Shown piece after piece: positions 54,186 to 62,804 of a DNA stretch of 64,000 bases; position 1 is the first letter of the stretch, and the number at the start of each line of letters is the position of its first letter. Origin of the DNA: an uncultured Pseudomonadota bacterium (lineage in GTDB: Bacteria > Pseudomonadota > Gammaproteobacteria > Steroidobacterales > Steroidobacteraceae). The stretch spans positions 1 through 64,000 of the forward strand of contig CAIKMS010000023.1 of the NCBI GenBank assembly GCA_903828595.1, given 5' to 3'. Position numbers and translations under genes: made by a program. The notes below the pieces were generated by a model. The model had not been told where the DNA came from, did not search any database, and worked only from the letters and a program-made list of their open reading frames with translations.

Positions 54186-54773
54186 GTGAATCTAGTAATG
54201 AATCGTACCTTGCGCTATGCGCTGGTCGTCTCGGGCTTGATGAGCGCAGCGTGCGCGTTTGCGGGATCTGATGTCTATGTAGTGGATGCCGGGCATACCT
54301 TCCCGCGTTTTTCTTACAGCCACTTCGGTTATTCAACCCAATTGTCACGATTTAACAGTACCTCGGGAAAAATCGTTTGGGATAAGGCGGCAAAGACCGC
54401 CTCGGTGGATATCGTGATTGACGCAAAGTCCGTGGACACCGGCAGCACGTTATTTAACGAGCACATCCAAGGCGAAGACTTTTTTGATACCGCAAAGTTC
54501 CCAACCGCCACCTTTAAGTCCACTAAGGCGGTTTTCGATGCCGACAAGCTGGTCGCTGTTGAAGGCAACCTGACCTTAAAGGGCGTCACCAAACCCGTGA
54601 CGCTGACCGTGACTTCTTTCCAAAACATGGCTCATCCGATGCTTAAGAAAGACGCGATCGGTGCTAACGCCTACACGGTAGTGAAGCGCACGGATTTCAA
54701 TTGCGGCAAGTACGCGCCCTACGTCGGTGACGAGGTTCGTATTGATATCGCGCTTGAAGCAGTGCACGAGTAA
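54186..54773 (+). CDS. YceI family periplasmic lipocalin-like protein
   Basis: Protein of 195 residues: signal peptide ending at ACAFAGS, then a beta-barrel with the YceI pattern (YVVDAGHTFPRFSYSHFG, SVDIVIDAKSVDTG, FFDTAKFPTATFKS, NLTLKGVTKPVTLTV). The fold binds isoprenoid lipids such as polyprenyl chains. GTG start 54186 or ATG 54198. It may be cotranscribed with the upstream hypothetical gene and downstream CDGSH gene, 25 bases apart each. Confidence 0.92.
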   Translation: MNLVMNRTLRYALVVSGLMSAACAFAGSDVYVVDAGHTFPRFSYSHFGYSTQLSRFNSTSGKIVWDKAAKTASVDIVIDAKSVDTGSTLFNEHIQGEDFFDTAKFPTATFKSTKAVFDADKLVAVEGNLTLKGVTKPVTLTVTSFQNMAHPMLKKDAIGANAYTVVKRTDFNCGKYAPYVGDEVRIDIALEAVHE

Positions 54774-54798
54774 CTCTCGCTAGAGAAGGATTAAGGCT

Positions 54799-55038
54799 AT
54801 GGCAGATCCCATGATTTCTCAAAAAGCGCCGTTCGCGGTGGATGTGGAGGCGGGTAAAAGTTACTGGTGGTGCTCGCGCGGTAAAAGTGCCAAACAGCCC
54901 TTTTGTGATGGCTCACATAAAGGCAGTAGCTTTGCGCCCGTGGAGTTCAAAGCGGATGTCACGCGTACGGTGTATTTTTGTGGTTGCAAACACAGCAGCA
55001 AGGGCGCGCTGTGTGATGGAAGCCATAGCCGCCTGTGA
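54799..55038 (+). CDS. Double CDGSH iron-sulfur protein
   Basis: Small protein of 79 residues with two CDGSH zinc-finger-like motifs, WWCSRGKSAKQPFCDGSH and YFCGCKHSSKGALCDGSH. Each supplies three Cys and one His to a 2Fe-2S cluster. Tandem CDGSH proteins of this size are common in bacteria and are redox or cluster-transfer proteins of unsettled role. It sits 25 bp after yceI with an AGAAGG site. Confidence 0.92.
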   Translation: MADPMISQKAPFAVDVEAGKSYWWCSRGKSAKQPFCDGSHKGSSFAPVEFKADVTRTVYFCGCKHSSKGALCDGSHSRL

Positions 55039-55207
55039 CGGGCCTGTGACCTTGAAGCGGGCGCGAGCAGCGCCCGCTTCAAGATGCCCTGGCGTTGGTT
55101 AAGGGATCGGTGTTGGCATTGGTAATTGCCACTGGCCTCGGACCCCCCGGGCGTTTAGACTTCCCCGCAGCCGGTAACTCTCGCCGGTGAGCTAGGCCGG
55201 GGGGGTA

Positions 55208-56575
55208 ATGGAAGGCACTTCGAAGCAACTGCAAAAAGACGCCATCGGTTTGGGCGAGTCCGTGATCATTGGTGTGGCAGGTACGGCACCCTCATTCAGT
55301 CTCGCGGCTGCTACCACCACCCTTATCACCGCGGTGGGTGCCTTATCGGCGGGCAGCGTTTTGTATTGTGGCCTGATCATGTTCGGCGCGACTTTCGCCT
55401 TCATGCACCTGAATCACGCCATGCCCAGTGCCGGGGCTTCCTACAGTTGGGTGGGCAAGATTTTTGGGCGAGCCGCCGGCTTTACCGCAGGTTGGTGCCT
55501 GATGGTGGCTGCCACCATCAACATGGTCTCTGGCACCACGCCGGCCGCGAGTGCGACTCTGGTATTGCTCAGTCCCAGCCATGCCATGAGTCCGGCTGCT
55601 ATAGCTTTTGTCTCAGCGATCTGGCTTTTGATCATTACCGCGGTGGTTTTACGCGGCATTAAGCCAACCGCGCATTTGCAAAATGTGATGACCGTTCTCG
55701 AGTTGCTGGTTCTGGTGGTTCTGATCGGTTCGGCTATCGTTCAGTACGGTCCTCATCCTACCCATCCGTTTTTGTGGTCCAGTCTGTCGCTGACCTCATT
55801 TACCCCGGAGTTATTTGCTACCGGCGCGTTAACGTCGCTGTTCCTGTTTTGGGGGTGGGATGTCACGCTTAATTTGAGTGAGGAGACCCGCGACTCGCAC
55901 TCGGCGGGCCGCAGTGCGGTTGCAGCGATGCTCATTGTGATTCTTTTGCTGGTGCTGTTTATGGTCTCTTGCCAGTTGGTATTGACCGATGAGGAACTGG
56001 CTAACGCTAATACCAATATCGTCTTTGTGTTGGCACGAAAGCTGTTACCCGACCCTTGGGGTTACGTGGCGGTGATTAGCGTGATGTTGAGCACCATAGG
56101 CACGCTGGATGCACAAATCCTGCAGTTTACCCGGACGATGTACGCTAAGGGACGTGATGGGGCGCTGCACCCGTTTTTGGCGACCTTGCATCCGCGCTGG
56201 CAAACGCCATGGGTTGCGACCTTGGTCATCTCGGGTGTGGGCTTGGTGCTGATCTGTTTGTCGTCGCTGCTGCCTACCGTCGCCCAATTGATCAAGGTGT
56301 CAGTCAGCGCCATTGGTTTTCAGGTGGCTTGCTACTACAGCTTGGCTGGCTTTGCCTGTGCTTGGCACTTCCGACGAAAGGCCCGTCAGTCGCTGAATAA
56401 TTTCGTGTTTTTAGCCTTATGGCCGACGGTCAGTTCGGTGTTTTTAGTTCTGGTGGCGCTTTACAGCATACCGACCTTTGATTGGTTGACGAACTTAGTC
56501 GGCATTGGCGGTATCGTGATCGGGGCGGTGCCCTACCTGTTGAGCCGGCATCGCACCTCGGTGGTTCCGGCTTAA
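55208..56575 (+). CDS. APC family amino acid permease
   Basis: Membrane protein of 455 residues with about twelve helices. The first helix has GESVIIGVAGTAPSFSLAAATTTL and MPSAGASYSWVGKIFGRAAGF follows in the third; both match the APC superfamily of amino acid/polyamine transporters. The substrate is not assigned. The upstream gap has GGGGG before an ATG at 55208. No operon partner in the same direction follows. Confidence 0.87.
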   Translation: MEGTSKQLQKDAIGLGESVIIGVAGTAPSFSLAAATTTLITAVGALSAGSVLYCGLIMFGATFAFMHLNHAMPSAGASYSWVGKIFGRAAGFTAGWCLMVAATINMVSGTTPAASATLVLLSPSHAMSPAAIAFVSAIWLLIITAVVLRGIKPTAHLQNVMTVLELLVLVVLIGSAIVQYGPHPTHPFLWSSLSLTSFTPELFATGALTSLFLFWGWDVTLNLSEETRDSHSAGRSAVAAMLIVILLLVLFMVSCQLVLTDEELANANTNIVFVLARKLLPDPWGYVAVISVMLSTIGTLDAQILQFTRTMYAKGRDGALHPFLATLHPRWQTPWVATLVISGVGLVLICLSSLLPTVAQLIKVSVSAIGFQVACYYSLAGFACAWHFRRKARQSLNNFVFLALWPTVSSVFLVLVALYSIPTFDWLTNLVGIGGIVIGAVPYLLSRHRTSVVPA

Positions 56576-56630
56576 GGCCATTAGCGGTGTAGTGCGTTGG
56601 GTTTATGCGCACCACACCGCTGGGACAATT

Positions 56631-58463
56631 TTAGAACTCATCCCATTCGGCTTTAGCGGCTCCGCCTACCGCTCGGGAGGTGGCTTTGGGGGCAGGGCGA
56701 CTGGTTTTTACCGCCGTCAACTTGCGGGCTGACGGTGTGCTGGCCTTGCTAGGCAGGCGCGTCACCGCCTCTCGAGCCTGGCCTGTGGCTGACATACTCT
56801 GTCCCGAATCGAGTACGCGGAATCTGCCGATCATTCCGCTCAAACTTTGCGCCTGCTCAAGCAGCGACTCGGCGGCCGAGGCTGCCTCTTCAACTAGGGC
56901 TGCATTCTGCTGAGTGACCTGGTCCATGGAGGTCACGGCCTTATTGACCTGATCGATACCGCTGGCCTGCTCCTGACTGGCAGCGGCTATTTCGGCAATG
57001 ATCGTGGTCACCTTAGTAACCGCGCTAACAATCTCATTGAGTACTTTTCCGGACTGATCAACCAACTGTGTACCCTGTGCGACTCGGCTTACGCTATCTT
57101 GAATAAGAGACTTGATCTCCTTGGCGGCTTCAGCGCTGCGTGATGCGAGGCTGCGGACCTCGGAGGCGACCACGGCAAACCCTCGACCTTGTTCACCGGC
57201 CCGCGCGGCTTCAACCGCGGCATTGAGCGCCAGTAGATTGGTTTGAAAGGCGATCTCATCAATCACGCCGATGATATTGGCGATCTTGTTGCTCGCTGCA
57301 TTAATCCCTTGCATGGCTGATACCGCATCAGCCACCACGGCACCGCCTTTTTCAGCCTGCGATCGGGCTGCACTGGCAAGCGTGCTGGCATTGGCGGCGT
57401 TATCGGCATTCTGGCGCACGGTAGAGGTCATTTGCTCCATGGAGGAGGCGGTCTGCTCAAGGCTGGCCGCTTGCTCTTCGGTGCGTTGGCTTAAATTAAG
57501 GTTGCCCGTGGAAATTTCATCGGCACTGGTGGATACCTCCATCGTGGCGGTTTGAATGTTACGCACCAAGTTGGAGTTTGCTTCCAGTATCGAGTTAACC
57601 CCTGTGGCCAGGGTGGCGAAGAATCCCACTTTGCCTTCTTCAACAATACGCTGGGTTAGATCGCCGGTGTTGGCCGCAGAAACAACCGCATTGACCTCCT
57701 GCTCGGTTGAGTATTCTAAGGAGCGATCAATCCATTGCACCACGGTGCCTAAGCGCTGCCCACCGGCATCGATGACCGGTGTGGCAATAATCTTTAGCAC
57801 GGCTTTGCCTAATTTGATTTCAGTAATGTGGGTGGAGCGCAACTGGCCTAATAAGTTGCGCTGATGCGAGGGTACTTTATGAAAGGCATCGAAGCTCGAG
57901 CCCAAGACTCGATTGGGGTCAAATTGCGGAAGCACACTGCGGATTTCAGCCGCTGCCGTTTGAAACATGGTCGTGACTGACTCGTTCATATAAATGATGT
58001 TGCCATCGGCATCAGCCACCATGACGTTGCTGGCAACCTTGTCTAGAGCGATGCGAACGCGGCTGGCGTCGAGCGCTTGGGCAGTCACATCGGTTGCTAG
58101 CTTGATAATTTTGTAAGTCTTGCCGTTGCTGTCTTTCACCGGGTTATACGTGGCTGAAAGCCATATTTCGCGACCACCTTTGGCAATGCGCTTGTACTGT
58201 CCCACCGTGAATTCACCACGGCGCAGCTGTGCCCAAAAGTCGTTGTAGGCTTGCGAGGATTTATAGGCGGGGTCAACAAACTGACTGTGATGTTTGCCTA
58301 CGATTTCCTCCAGGGAGTAACCCATGACACGTAAAAAATTGGCGTTGGCTGTGAGCACATTGCCGTTGAGATCAAACTCAATCACGGCCTGTGAGCGGTG
58401 TATAGCCTGACTAATGGCCTCTAGTTCGTGGTCAACAAACAGAGTCTTTAAGGGGTTTTGCAT
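56631..58463 (-). CDS. Soluble methyl-accepting chemotaxis protein with two PAS domains
   Basis: Protein of about 610 residues without membrane segments. Two PAS domains (about 15-125 and 130-240), a HAMP-like linker (about 250-300) and the MCP signalling hairpin with [15 protein letters not shown] near the tip are followed by a flexible tail. The last five residues are EWDEF, which resembles the xWxxF pentapeptide that tethers CheR and CheB. The start at 58463 has an AGGAG site; the upstream frame to 58520 lacks one. It probably senses redox or a small ligand in the cytoplasm. No che genes are in the window. Confidence 0.92.
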   Translation of the reverse strand: MQNPLKTLFVDHELEAISQAIHRSQAVIEFDLNGNVLTANANFLRVMGYSLEEIVGKHHSQFVDPAYKSSQAYNDFWAQLRRGEFTVGQYKRIAKGGREIWLSATYNPVKDSNGKTYKIIKLATDVTAQALDASRVRIALDKVASNVMVADADGNIIYMNESVTTMFQTAAAEIRSVLPQFDPNRVLGSSFDAFHKVPSHQRNLLGQLRSTHITEIKLGKAVLKIIATPVIDAGGQRLGTVVQWIDRSLEYSTEQEVNAVVSAANTGDLTQRIVEEGKVGFFATLATGVNSILEANSNLVRNIQTATMEVSTSADEISTGNLNLSQRTEEQAASLEQTASSMEQMTSTVRQNADNAANASTLASAARSQAEKGGAVVADAVSAMQGINAASNKIANIIGVIDEIAFQTNLLALNAAVEAARAGEQGRGFAVVASEVRSLASRSAEAAKEIKSLIQDSVSRVAQGTQLVDQSGKVLNEIVSAVTKVTTIIAEIAAASQEQASGIDQVNKAVTSMDQVTQQNAALVEEAASAAESLLEQAQSLSGMIGRFRVLDSGQSMSATGQAREAVTRLPSKASTPSARKLTAVKTSRPAPKATSRAVGGAAKAEWDEF

Positions 58464-58742
58464 ACCAAACTCTCCTGATCCTTCATAGCTGACAGCCAGT
58501 GACGCCAGTCCTGCACGCACGTGTAGTCAGGCTATCGGACTCACCGTTTTATTCTGAAGAGTAAAAGTCTTAAGCCTTGCTAAATGCAGCGCGTGACGTA
58601 AGCCAAAACCTTAAGGCAAATCTTTATAAAAAAGATTGAGTCAACGCAGCGATTGCCAGGCTTAGGTTGCTATCGGCCTTAAAGCAGCTGGCGGCGTTTC
58701 GCGAACCACGACAGTGTCGCCGTAGAGACAGGTAGGAACGGG

Positions 58743-61364
58743 CTAGCGGCGTCGGTTCAATCGCTTCGACGCTACGCCAAATAGCGCACCGCCCAGTGCC
58801 AGAAACGACCACGCTGGCAATGGACCATCGGAACCCTCCGGGTTGGGAGCAACGCCGGTGCCGGCGACGCTCACGGTAACACTGCTGCCGCCGCTCACGC
58901 CCACGGACAGTGTGGCTGCACGACTCCCAGTGGAGGTTGGGTCAAAGCTCACGTTGAGATAACAGCTCGTTCCGGGGCTTAAGGACAAGCCATTGGTGCA
59001 GGACCCGGATTGTGTGAAGTCCGCGGCCGCGCTTCCGCTAAATCCTACGGCACCTAAAACGACGTTGGCATTGCCGCTGTTGCTGACAAGAATCTTTTGA
59101 ACGGTGCTGTTTTGACCGACAAACTGACTGGCAAAACTTAAGGTGCTGACAGACACCTGCAGCGCGCCGGTATTACCACCCGATCCTGTGCCGGCAGCCT
59201 GTGTAACCGTTAGGGTTTGCGTGTTGCCGCCTGCCGTCACCGTGATGATGCCTTGTCGCGCGTTGGTGGCCGTATTGGTGCTGACACCAAAGGTGAGCGG
59301 TGCGCTGCCCGTGCCGGTAACGGTCTGTAGGCCGTAGCTACCGATGTTACCTACCGCCCCGGCGGTCGATAAGCGCAGCCACGAGGATCCTTTAGTCACC
59401 GAGGCGCTCCAGGTAGTGGTTGAGGCCAGCACCAGGGCTGCGCTACCTACCAACGTACTGCCCAGATTAGTGGGGCTGGCCGGTACGGTCACGGTGGTTG
59501 GCGTGAGGCCTGAGGCCGTGCCCTTGAACTGGCTCCAATTGTTGATTAGCAGGGCCGCGTCGATGGAGCCTAAGCCGGTGGCTAAATTGTAGTTGGGGTT
59601 GGTGGTGGAGGCCGAGTAACCGGCCACGCCGGGTACCGTGTTATTGCCACTTACAATGCGATGAAAGATGCCCGGCCCGCCGGCGACCTGCAGCTCGGAG
59701 AGTCCATAAAGCACGGGATTAAAGTTTCCCAGCCGCCCACCCTGGCGTTGCGCCACCAAAGCGGCAACACCGGCCATTGCCGGTGCAGAGGCAGAAGTAC
59801 CACCAAAGGCTGTTTCCGTACTGGTTTGGGTCGCGTTGTCGGAGGTAAAGACGTAGTAAGTATCGTGAGAGTTGGAGGCGTTGAAGGACACGTCTGGCAC
59901 GTCACGCAACCCATCACTGGGCACGCCGCTCGCGTATTGCCATAGCGGCTTTGTGTAATAACGGCTCGCACCACCGCCGGTGGCATACAAGCCCGACCCG
60001 CTCGTGTTCCATACCGCTTCAGGAATGTAGGATAAAGCCGAGCCACCGTTGGTGGGTGAGTTAGTTGCCGCCCAGTACGTGCTGGGGTTTGAGGCATCGC
60101 CAACAAATTGAGTGCCGCCTACACACGTGCTGTAGGGCGAGCTGCAAAGCGCATTCACGGCCGCACCGTGCGTGGCGGTGCTCACGTTAGCCGCATCACA
60201 CCCGGCGGCTCCGGAATCACCGGAGGCGACAAATACACTGATTCCCTGGGCTGCAGCTTGCTGCCAAAGTTGATTAAAGAACGTGGTTGAGGCGGTTGTA
60301 TCCGTTGCGCTCTCACAACTACCGTAGCTGAGACTGATAATGTCAGCGACGTCGTTGGTGACCGCGTAGCTGGCCGCTGTCACAATGCCATCCGTAGTGC
60401 CCGCGGTCGCGGCAACCACGAAGTTGATGGTCGCACCCGGTGCAATTCCACCCGACCACTGCAGATCCAAATCAGACTCGAGTTGATCGCCGGACACGTA
60501 GCCCGGTTGGCTGCCTGCCAATACCGTCGTAGGCAGTGTCGCGCTAATGCCGGCCTGTTGTCTAAAGCTTAGGATGTCGCCATTGTGAACGTTGGTGCGT
60601 CCAATGACGGCGATGGAGCGGCCAGCGCCGGTAATACCTTGGTTATAAGCAGGATTAAGGTTGTAGATAGTCGCGAAGTCGGCAGGCAACAGGTAATAAC
60701 CACAGCAAGCGCTCGTTGAGGCGGGACGTACCTTGCGTTTGTCGCGTAGAGACAGGGGCTGGGAGGTGAAATCGTGCAGGGAGGCGAAACCAATTACCAC
60801 CGGCGCTAGGGCGGCGGGCAGGGAGGGATTACTGGCCGTGGCCAGATGTCGCTCACCATTGAGCAGATAACGGTGAAAGCGGGTGCCAAAGGAACTGTTC
60901 AGCTGGCCCAGGGTTCCGGAAAAGCTCATCACACGACTGCCCGGTAGCATCTCGATCTGGGCGAATCCGTGACGGATTAACCAGGTTTTTAAGGTTGCCT
61001 GATCTGACTGCGCGATCCCAAATCGCGAGGCGAAGGTCGCGGGTGTCAGCCAGCGATGAAAGTCAGCAGACGAAGGATTTTGCGCATTGACCAGAAACTG
61101 GTTCAGCTCTTGTTCCTGACTGGCGCTGGCGCGCAGTTGCAGAAACATCTTTCCCGTGGGCAGCGTGGGATCCGCATCACCCAGATCCTGAGAACGTTCG
61201 ATGGCCGGGTGTACGTGGCCCTTAAGCTCGACACGTACCGTCTCATCAATAGGTTGAGTCAGGCGGGCGCGCGCGCCACCCTGCGCTACGGCGAGTAACG
61301 GAAGCAATAACGAGAACGCCACGCCGATGACTGGCAGCCCTACACGTGACGCATCTAATCGCAT
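58743..61364 (-). CDS. S53 sedolisin-family protease with BACON-like and C-terminal sorting-type domains
   Basis: Secreted protein of 873 residues. Signal peptide (ends AVAQGG), then a pro-kumamolisin activation domain (about 40-190), and a sedolisin catalytic domain (about 215-600) with ESDLDLQW (Glu/Asp of the triad), SGDSGAAGCD (oxyanion Asp) and GGTSASAPAMAG (nucleophilic Ser). Two beta-sandwich regions follow, the first BACON-like, the second choice-of-anchor D-like. The last 32 residues are GPLPAW, a hydrophobic helix and a basic NRRR end, which looks like an exosortase sorting tail. The gene lies directly downstream of an XrtH-like exosortase pair. It would be an acid-type endopeptidase held at the envelope or released after sorting. 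Confidence 0.88.
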   Translation of the reverse strand: MRLDASRVGLPVIGVAFSLLLPLLAVAQGGARARLTQPIDETVRVELKGHVHPAIERSQDLGDADPTLPTGKMFLQLRASASQEQELNQFLVNAQNPSSADFHRWLTPATFASRFGIAQSDQATLKTWLIRHGFAQIEMLPGSRVMSFSGTLGQLNSSFGTRFHRYLLNGERHLATASNPSLPAALAPVVIGFASLHDFTSQPLSLRDKRKVRPASTSACCGYYLLPADFATIYNLNPAYNQGITGAGRSIAVIGRTNVHNGDILSFRQQAGISATLPTTVLAGSQPGYVSGDQLESDLDLQWSGGIAPGATINFVVAATAGTTDGIVTAASYAVTNDVADIISLSYGSCESATDTTASTTFFNQLWQQAAAQGISVFVASGDSGAAGCDAANVSTATHGAAVNALCSSPYSTCVGGTQFVGDASNPSTYWAATNSPTNGGSALSYIPEAVWNTSGSGLYATGGGASRYYTKPLWQYASGVPSDGLRDVPDVSFNASNSHDTYYVFTSDNATQTSTETAFGGTSASAPAMAGVAALVAQRQGGRLGNFNPVLYGLSELQVAGGPGIFHRIVSGNNTVPGVAGYSASTTNPNYNLATGLGSIDAALLINNWSQFKGTASGLTPTTVTVPASPTNLGSTLVGSAALVLASTTTWSASVTKGSSWLRLSTAGAVGNIGSYGLQTVTGTGSAPLTFGVSTNTATNARQGIITVTAGGNTQTLTVTQAAGTGSGGNTGALQVSVSTLSFASQFVGQNSTVQKILVSNSGNANVVLGAVGFSGSAAADFTQSGSCTNGLSLSPGTSCYLNVSFDPTSTGSRAATLSVGVSGGSSVTVSVAGTGVAPNPEGSDGPLPAWSFLALGGALFGVASKRLNRRR

Positions 61365-61483
61365 GAAACTCTAGTCCATTGAACAAGCAATCGCCGAACC
61401 CGATGTTTAACGCCGATACCTTATCCGTGGCTTATTACAGGTTGATGTGTAAATTAGGACGGTAGAATAGGGCAACTGCTGGG

Positions 61484-62077
61484 TTATTTGATGCGCGATG
61501 TATCGCGAATTCGGGCTAAACCGACCGTTGCGAGCCCCCCCAGACCGGCCAGAGCGATGCGACCTCCGCTTTCCAGTACACGTGTCCAGATCTCCCACGG
61601 CGTCGTGGGAGTCGCTTCCCCCATATAGATCGCGTTAGCTTCAGCAAAGGCATGTAGCAAAGACAGCACGGTGGTTAGCGCATCAAGCAGTAACAACACC
61701 GGCAGGCCCAATAGAAGCCTGCGCCGCCACTCTCGCCAACTGCCGGCCGGCAAAAGCAACACCACACCGATAAAGACAAGCGGGCCTTGCAGCACGGCGG
61801 CGATTTGGATAACGCCCGTGACTGTGGCGAAGCCGTGTCTGTGTAACGTGGGATCATAGACTCGACCGACCAGTTGCAGGGTCCGTGGGTGACCCGGGAC
61901 GCTATCTACAATTTGCACACGATCAACGTACCAGCCTTGGCTGCTGGCAATGAGTTGCGCGGTGAATTGGTAATAGGGGACGGCTACGCGCGCATAGCCA
62001 GGTGCGATCAGGCCGCCCAGCGCCAACAACACGCTACCCAAAATCGCCAAGCGCCAGTGTGAGTGTGGTGCTAACAC
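61484..62077 (-). CDS. Membrane protein paired with exosortase (XrtH-associated type)
   Basis: Protein of 197 residues with three or four helices: residues about 10-28, 97-118, 126-150 and near the C-terminus. A periplasmic beta-rich section lies between the first and second. It starts (GTG 62077) inside the last codons of the exosortase gene, so the two are translationally coupled. A family called exosortase H-associated membrane protein exists; assignment to it is by size, topology and position, not by a motif I can verify. Its likely role is in substrate recognition or assembly. Confidence 0.6.
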   Translation of the reverse strand: MLAPHSHWRLAILGSVLLALGGLIAPGYARVAVPYYQFTAQLIASSQGWYVDRVQIVDSVPGHPRTLQLVGRVYDPTLHRHGFATVTGVIQIAAVLQGPLVFIGVVLLLPAGSWREWRRRLLLGLPVLLLLDALTTVLSLLHAFAEANAIYMGEATPTTPWEIWTRVLESGGRIALAGLGGLATVGLARIRDTSRIK

Positions 62078-62604
62078 GATGGCGGCGCAGGATCACAAGC
62101 GCTGGTCGTTCCCGACCAGTGAAGAAAGTACAGGGCAACACCCAGTACTGGAGTAAGGGGTAGAACCAGTCCGTGCAGGGCTTCCCACGCTTGGGGTGAG
62201 TAGCGTAGCGTTAAAAATAACGCGCTAAGTCGCAATACGCTTAACAGGTAGGTAACCACACTTCCGCAAACTAGGCCAACCGTTCGTTCGCGCGCGCTCG
62301 CCGGATAAGCGAAAAGTGCAGAGATTAATAGCAGCAGCGTCTCCGTGCCGTCACAGCCACGCACCACATTCAGTCGCGTGCTGCCACTGATCAATGAAAT
62401 ACCCTGAGAGTAGACGGTATCTGGTGAAAGCCCGAGCGACAGCAAGGCCGCCGTCGGCTGCAATAAGGCGCTTTGCAGTAAGGCAGGCCAGAGACTGCTA
62501 GTGCGCAACGCTTCAAGCGCGCCCAAAAGTCCGGCAAACACTAAGGCAAAACGCAGGCCAAAGCGCACCGAGGGTGATTGAATCAGTGGGTTGGGTAGTG
62601 GCAC
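62071..62604 (-). CDS. xrtH: Exosortase, XrtH-like
   Basis: Membrane protein of 177 residues with about seven helices. It has the exosortase/archaeosortase triad in order: Cys in NVVRGCDGTETLLLL near residue 83, Arg in SVLRLSALF near 122, and His in WEALHGLVLPL near 140. Its small size fits the XrtH group, which in other species acts on IPTLxxWG-CTERM proteins. These enzymes cut and attach secreted proteins with C-terminal tripartite tails. The linked S53 protease carries such a tail (PLPAW, helix, RRR). The residue usually Asn three before the Arg is Ser here. Confidence 0.82.
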   Translation of the reverse strand: MPLPNPLIQSPSVRFGLRFALVFAGLLGALEALRTSSLWPALLQSALLQPTAALLSLGLSPDTVYSQGISLISGSTRLNVVRGCDGTETLLLLISALFAYPASARERTVGLVCGSVVTYLLSVLRLSALFLTLRYSPQAWEALHGLVLPLTPVLGVALYFLHWSGTTSACDPAPPSC

Positions 62605-62673
62605 GAAGTCTGAGCGCTAAAAAATGTCAGTGTAGCGCTCCTGCGTGACAGTCTGCGGATAAGCGCCTGTCGC

Positions 62674-62699
62674 GGCCTTAAGGTTTTATGCATAAGGCC
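62674..62699. repeat. Inverted repeat upstream of MFS gene
   Basis: GGCCTTA (62674-62680) and TAAGGCC (62693-62699) form seven-pair arms around a 12-base spacer in the divergent gap between xrtH and the MFS gene. Operator or mRNA hairpin are both possible. Confidence 0.35.
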
Positions 62700-62804
62700 G
62701 GTAGTACTTGCTGACTTGGCCCCGTATTATGCCCAGTCCGAGCAAAGTGCTCAGCGCGCCTTGAGTGCCGTCACGCGATCTTTTTGACCTTAGGTGTCAT
62801 ATTT

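Noticed and set aside
59651-60106. Long minus-strand frame inside the S53 protease gene
   Set aside because: It is a frame shadow of the protease, with Pro/Thr-rich, non-homologous translation.
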